Shown here: positions 15,571-19,594 of the stretch, piece by piece | Layout: the number at the start of each line of letters is the position of its first letter | How positions within the stretch are numbered: the stretch's first letter is position 1 | NCBI RefSeq assembly: GCF_000331775.1 | Contig: NZ_CAPJ01000429.1 | Coordinates: 1 to 19,594 of the forward strand | Direction of reading: 5' to 3' | From: Xanthomonas translucens pv. translucens DSM 18974 | Lineage (GTDB): Bacteria > Pseudomonadota > Gammaproteobacteria > Xanthomonadales > Xanthomonadaceae | DNA: 19,594 nt | Program-made: the position numbers and the translations under genes | The notes under the pieces: generated by a model | What the model was told of the DNA's origin: nothing | Seen by the model: only the letters and a program-made list of their open reading frames with translations | Database searches by the model: none

Positions 15571-15915
15571 CTCGGTGTATTTGGTGATGCGGCCCTTGGC
15601 GCGGTCCACCGGGTATTTGGCGGCGTTGACCTGCATCTTCTGCCGCGCCGCCTCGATCGGGTCGATGCCCAGCTTGTCGCACAGCTGCAGCAGATACAGC
15701 AGCACGTCGGCCACTTCGCTGCCGACCTGGGCCTTCTTGTCGTTCGACAATTGCCAGCTCTGCGCGTCGGTGAGCCATTGGAAATGCTCGAGCAGTTCCG
15801 ATGCCTCGACCGACAGGGCCGCGGCCAGATTGCGCGGGGTGTGGAACTGGCCCCAATCGCGTGCGTCGGCGAACGCACGCTGGGCGGCTTGCAGGTCGTG
15901 GAGGCTGTCGGGCAT
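15565..15915 (-). CDS. MazG-like nucleotide pyrophosphohydrolase (dCTPase/RS21-C6 type)
   Basis: This 116-residue all-alpha protein carries the MazG-superfamily Mg2+ motif: E37xxE40 (SVEASELLEHFQWL) and E67xxD70 (SEVADVLLYLLQLCD), followed by VNAAKYPVDRAKG near the C-terminus. Enzymes of this group hydrolyse non-canonical or excess (d)NTPs to NMP and pyrophosphate, so a house-cleaning role in the cytoplasm is likely. The start MPDSLHDLQAAQRAFADARD fits the usual family length; the frame stays open upstream but with non-protein-like composition. No strong ribosome binding site is seen. The gene ends inside a REP-like element. It is intact, unlike its neighbours on both sides. Confidence 0.87.
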   Translation of the reverse strand: MPDSLHDLQAAQRAFADARDWGQFHTPRNLAAALSVEASELLEHFQWLTDAQSWQLSNDKKAQVGSEVADVLLYLLQLCDKLGIDPIEAARQKMQVNAAKYPVDRAKGRITKYTEL

Positions 15916-16051
15916 GGGCGGGCTCGCGTGCGGGAAGCCGCATGGTAGTGCACCGCCGGATCCGGTGGCAGTGCGCTGCAGCGACGGCGCGACCCTCAGT
16001 TGCCCGGTTCCCTGCCTCCATCGGTCGCGACAGGCGTTAGCGGTCATGTGC

Positions 16052-16074
16052 GTCGCGACTGAAGTCGCCACACA
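16052..16074 (-). repeat. Single REP/SMAG-like palindrome
   Basis: GTCGCGACTGAAGTCGCCAC and the following bases form the hairpin CGACTGAAGTCG with a flank resembling the other palindromes of this window, although the GTAG head is changed (TGTGTGGCG on the - strand). It lies between the MazG-like gene and the esterase remnant. Confidence 0.6.
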
Positions 16075-16150
16075 GCGCCGTGGATCGCCGATGGAAACGC
16101 GTTGGCGCAGGTGCGCCGGTCGCGGCAGCGGCACCGAGATCGCCGCGCCG

Positions 16151-16540
16151 TCAACGCGCCTTGTAGCCGAACAGCGAAAGGTCGATGGCGTTGGCCCTGC
16201 GCGCATAGCCTGCGTCGTTGCGGTGCAGATGATCGCGGGGGATCGCGGCCGGCAGCGATTCGGGGGTATCGTGCATGCGCAGGATCGCGTCGCAGTCGAT
16301 CGCCGCGGCGAACGTCTTGCCGTCGCGGATGGAGGCGTTCACCGCCTGGCGGGTGGTGGCGGAAACGGGTTCGTAGCGTTCCGATGCGCCGAACGGTGGC
16401 AGCGTCGTGCCGATCGTGGCGATGCCGTGCTGGCGCACTGCTGCGCAATCGCGCCACAATCGCGGCGCATCGCGCAGAGCGGCGACGACGCATGCATCGG
16501 CACCTGAACGGTATTGGCGCGTCGTGCGTCGACCGCAGCG
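16151..16540 (-). pseudogene. GDSL/SGNH esterase, N-terminally truncated remnant
   Basis: The frame ending at TGA 16151-16153 matches the C-terminal half of SGNH-family esterases: RQHGIATIGTTLPPFGASER, then RQAVNASIRDGKTF, DCDAILR, and the catalytic D-x-x-H block DHLHRNDAGYARRANAID ending LSLFGYKAR. The catalytic Ser block (GDS) and the Gly and Asn blocks that should lie ~200 residues upstream are missing. A stop (TGA on the - strand, 16541-16543) closes the frame after ~130 codons, and the sequence beyond leads into the ndvB start. A TTG at 16459 could start translation, but the product would lack the nucleophile. Extracellular esterases of this type often act on plant polymers or lipids. 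Confidence 0.78.
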
Positions 16541-16684
16541 TCAACCGCAGCGCGGTTGTGTCTCGCGCCGCGCCGCCGGCACGATCGGCAACGACGCGCA
16601 GCGCGCTGCCCGCATTCACGCCTGGCGCTGCCGGCGCCTGTTAAGCATGAAGCCAAGCGGGCTCTCTGGCCCCTCTGGATCATC

Positions 16685-19594
16685 ATGGCGTCCCCCTGGC
16701 GTGCGTTGCGTAGACGGCTGCTTCCTTATCGGTGCGGCCTCTCCGGCATGCGCGCGCTGTTCCTGCAGCATGGTCGCGGGCAGCCGCTGGCCGAAGAGCC
16801 GTTGCGCGCGCAGCTGCTCAGCGCCGAGCAGATGGCCGCGCACGGCGAAGCCCTGGCGCGCAGCCACCGGGTGCGCGGCGGGCGCAGTCCCGAGGTGTTG
16901 CTGGCGCGGCTGAAACAGAACGAGGACGTGCTGCGCGACGCCTTGGCGATGCTCGCGGCGATGGTCCGCGACGACATCCGCGTCACCCCCGCCGGCGAGT
17001 GGCTGCTGGACAACTTCTACCTGGTCGAAGAACAGATCCTGATCGCGCGGCGCCATCTGCCTGCCGGCTACAGCCGCCAGCTGCCGGCGCTGGGGCAGGG
17101 CGCGTCGGCCGGGTTGCCGCGCGTCTATGCGTTGTCGATGGACGCGATCGCACACGGCGACGGCCGCATCGATGCCGACATGGCCAGCCGCTTCATCGCC
17201 GCCTACCAGACGGTGACGCCGCTGAAGCTGGGTGAGCTGTGGGCGATTCCGATCATGCTGCGCCTGGGCCTGCTGGAAAACCTGCGCCGGGTCGCGGCGC
17301 GGGTGATGCGCGACGGTATCGACCATCGCCTGGCCAGCGACTGGGCCGACCGGCTCAATACCGCCGCCGTGCAGGATCCCAAGAGCGTGGTGCTGGTGGT
17401 CGCGGACATGGCGCGCTCGCAGCCGCCGCTGTCCGGCGCGTTCGTGGCCGAACTGGTGCGCGCGCTGCACGGGCGCGGCGGGGTGCTGGCGATGCCGGTG
17501 ACCTGGGTCGAGCAGTGGCTGGCCGACGGCGGCCAGCGCATCGACGAGATGGTGCACGCGGAAAGCCAGCAGCAGGCGGCCGACCAGGTGTCGATCAGCA
17601 ACAGCATCGCCAGCCTGCGTTTGCTGGCGACGATGGACTGGCGCGATTTCGTCGAGGAGCTGAGCGCGGTCGAGGCGCATCTGCGCCGCGACCCGCATGG
17701 CACCTACGCGCAGATGGACTTCCAGACCCGCGACAGCTACCGGCACAGCGTCGAGCTGCTGGCGCGGCGCAGCGGCGCCAGCGAAGACGCGGTGGCCGCG
17801 TGCGTGCTGCAGCTGGCGCAAGCGGCGTCGTTGGACGACCAGCGTCACGTCGGCTACTACCTGGTCGACGATGGCCAGCGCGATCTGCCGGCGGCGATCG
17901 CCGCGTTGCCGCGCGCGCGGCGTCGGCCCCACGTGGCGCGGCGCACGCTGCCATTGCCGGCGTACCTGCTGCCGATCGTGGCGATCGCCGCATTCGGCGC
18001 CTGGACCTTGCTCGAGCAGTTGCATGCGCTGGTCACGGTGCCGGCATGGCTATGGGCCACGACCGCGCTGCTGGGCACCCTGGTGTTCAGCGAACTGGGC
18101 GTGGCGCTGGTCAACTGGGCGGCGACGCTGCTGGTGGCGCCGCGCACGCTGCCGCGGATGGACTTTTCCAAGGGCATTCCGGCCGGCGCACGCACACTGG
18201 TGGTAGTGCCGAGCATGCTCAGCGACGCGGCCACGATCGACGAACTGGCCGAGGCGCTGGAAGTGCGGTTCCTGGCCAATCGCGATGCGCAGCTGCATTT
18301 CGCGTTGCTCACCGATTTCCTGGACGCCGCGCAGGTCACGCTGCCCGGCGACGCGGCGCTGCTCGCGCATGCGGCGCAGCACATCGTGCGCCTCAACCAG
18401 CGCTATGCGCCGGAAAGCGGCGACCGCTTCTTCCTGCTGCACCGCCCGCGCCTGTGGAGCGCCGGCGAACACGCCTGGATCGGCCACGAGCGCAAGCGCG
18501 GCAAGCTGGCGGCGCTGAACCGGCTGTTGCGCGGCGGCGCCGCCGATGCCGATTTCAGTGCGCTGATCGGCACCACCACGCTGCTGGCGCAGGTGCGCTA
18601 CGTGATCACCCTGGACGCGGATACGCGGCTGCCGCGCGATGCGGCGCGCGAGTTCGTCGCCACCCTGGCGCATCCGCTGAACCGCGCGCGCATCGATCCG
18701 GCGCTGGGCCGGGTGACCCGCGGCTACGGCATCTTGCAGCCGAGCGTGGGCAGCAGCATGAGCGGCCACCGCATCACCCGTTACGCGCGCCTGTTCGGCA
18801 GCGAGCCGGGCATCGATCCGTATACGCGCACCGTGTCGGACGTGTACCAGGACCTGTTCGGCGAAGGTTCGTTCGTCGGCAAGGGCATCTACGACGTGGA
18901 TGCGTTCGAGCAGGCGCTCGACGGCCGCCTGCCCGACAACCGCATCCTCAGCCACGACCTGCTGGAAGGCTGCTATGCGCGCGCCGGCCTGGTCAGCGAC
19001 GTGCGGTTGTTCGAGGACTATCCGTCGCGCTATGCGGCCGACGTGAAGCGCCGCGCGCGCTGGATCCGTGGCGACTGGCAGTTGCTGCCCTGGCTGCTGC
19101 CGTGGGTGCCGGACGCCACCGGTCGCTACCGGCGCACGCCGCTGTCGCGGCTGTCGCGCGGCAAATTACTGGACAACCTGCGCCGCAGCCTGGTGCCGAT
19201 CGCCGCCACCGCGTTGCTGGTGCTCGGTTGGCTATGGCTGCCGCGGCCGGCGGCGTGGACCGCCTGGCTGCTGGGCCTGTTCGTGCTGCCGATCGTGGTG
19301 CCGGCGCTGCACGATCTGGTCGCCAAGCCATCGGACATGGCCTGGCGCATGCACCTGGGCACGCTGGCCAAGGCGGTGGTCACGCAACTGCAGCGCGCGC
19401 TGGTGGCACTGGCCTGCCTGCCGTACGAGGCCGGTTACGCCGCGCTGGCGATCGTGCGCACGCTGTGGCGCATGCTGGTCAGCCGGCGCCACCTGCTGCA
19501 ATGGCATGCGTCCAGCGACGTAGCGCGCAGCCTCGGCCGCGGCAATGCGGCCGAGCTGGGCGGGATGGCGCCGGCGGCGCTGTGCGCGCTGGCG
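16685..19594 (+). CDS. ndvB: Cyclic beta-1,2-glucan synthase NdvB-like (GT84/GH94), 3'-truncated by window edge
   Basis: 970 codons are open to the window edge; the family is ~2800 residues. The N-terminal ~420 residues are a soluble helical region. Membrane segments follow (LPAYLLPIVAIAAFGAWTLL near 425-445 and a second pair of helices to ~480). The glycosyltransferase domain shows DAD at 644-646 (YVITLDADTRLP), GEGSFVGKGIYDVDAFEQAL, SHDLLEGCYARAG and the RWIRGDWQ acceptor-site block at 792-799. Further membrane helices lie at ~835-880. The enzyme polymerises UDP-glucose on itself and releases cyclic glucan; the GH94 phosphorylase part that sets ring size would lie beyond the window. In Xanthomonas, NdvB is linked to suppression of plant immunity. 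ATG 16685 has only a GGA before it; ATG 16748 is an alternative start. Confidence 0.9.
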   Translation, partial: MASPWRALRRRLLPYRCGLSGMRALFLQHGRGQPLAEEPLRAQLLSAEQMAAHGEALARSHRVRGGRSPEVLLARLKQNEDVLRDALAMLAAMVRDDIRVTPAGEWLLDNFYLVEEQILIARRHLPAGYSRQLPALGQGASAGLPRVYALSMDAIAHGDGRIDADMASRFIAAYQTVTPLKLGELWAIPIMLRLGLLENLRRVAARVMRDGIDHRLASDWADRLNTAAVQDPKSVVLVVADMARSQPPLSGAFVAELVRALHGRGGVLAMPVTWVEQWLADGGQRIDEMVHAESQQQAADQVSISNSIASLRLLATMDWRDFVEELSAVEAHLRRDPHGTYAQMDFQTRDSYRHSVELLARRSGASEDAVAACVLQLAQAASLDDQRHVGYYLVDDGQRDLPAAIAALPRARRRPHVARRTLPLPAYLLPIVAIAAFGAWTLLEQLHALVTVPAWLWATTALLGTLVFSELGVALVNWAATLLVAPRTLPRMDFSKGIPAGARTLVVVPSMLSDAATIDELAEALEVRFLANRDAQLHFALLTDFLDAAQVTLPGDAALLAHAAQHIVRLNQRYAPESGDRFFLLHRPRLWSAGEHAWIGHERKRGKLAALNRLLRGGAADADFSALIGTTTLLAQVRYVITLDADTRLPRDAAREFVATLAHPLNRARIDPALGRVTRGYGILQPSVGSSMSGHRITRYARLFGSEPGIDPYTRTVSDVYQDLFGEGSFVGKGIYDVDAFEQALDGRLPDNRILSHDLLEGCYARAGLVSDVRLFEDYPSRYAADVKRRARWIRGDWQLLPWLLPWVPDATGRYRRTPLSRLSRGKLLDNLRRSLVPIAATALLVLGWLWLPRPAAWTAWLLGLFVLPIVVPALHDLVAKPSDMAWRMHLGTLAKAVVTQLQRALVALACLPYEAGYAALAIVRTLWRMLVSRRHLLQWHASSDVARSLGRGNAAELGGMAPAALCALA

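Noticed and set aside
16616..18025. A 469-codon open - strand frame opposite ndvB
   Set aside because: It is antisense to the NdvB-like protein, with His/Gln/Arg-rich noise and no motif.

Overview
The window is GC-rich DNA from a gammaproteobacterium of the Xanthomonadaceae, most likely a Xanthomonas. The evidence is a 5' stretch of an NdvB-type cyclic glucan synthase, a UvrB-independent UvrA paralogue, a Tat-exported GH3 beta-glucosidase, a small XAC0095-like protein, and short palindromic repeats of the 'TTGTAGGAGCGGCTTCAGCC' kind that are scattered through Xanthomonas/Stenotrophomonas genomes. The species cannot be named from the sequence. The number of broken genes hints at a lineage undergoing gene loss.

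Region 1 (1-5560) is the 3' part of a type I restriction-modification locus, all on the + strand: the end of a GIY-YIG/DUF4357-type nuclease, an ImmA/IrrE-type zinc peptidase with a helix-turn-helix-like N-terminus, a DUF4411 (PIN-fold) protein translationally coupled to it, and a complete HsdR. The HsdM and HsdS subunits are not in the window and would have to lie upstream. The peptidase/PIN pair looks like a toxin-antitoxin module placed inside the restriction operon.

Region 2 (5561-9000) returns to chromosomal background. It holds a small XAC0095-like protein, then on the - strand a compact three-gene cluster of unrecognised proteins (a C-terminally membrane-anchored protein, a 105-residue soluble protein, and a 213-residue protein with conserved-looking GHAYW and NSNS motifs). 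Divergent from the cluster is an alkB-family gene killed by two in-frame stops and the loss of its iron-binding Asp. An intact HD-family alarmone-hydrolase-like gene follows.

Region 3 (9000-12650) has a DUF1993 gene on the - strand, a 0.5-kb noncoding spacer carrying five alternating palindromic repeats (a BIME-like mosaic), and a complete UvrA2-type ABC ATPase.

Region 4 (12650-16680) is heavily eroded. A GH3 beta-glucosidase is split by one amber codon, two gene tails lie head to head near 15300, and a GDSL esterase has lost its N-terminal half. An intact MazG-like nucleotide pyrophosphohydrolase survives, with a stop codon that lies inside a palindromic repeat.

Region 5 (16685-end) is the first 970 codons of a large cyclic beta-1,2-glucan synthase that runs off the window. 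No tRNA, rRNA, CRISPR array, insertion sequence or prophage gene was seen.
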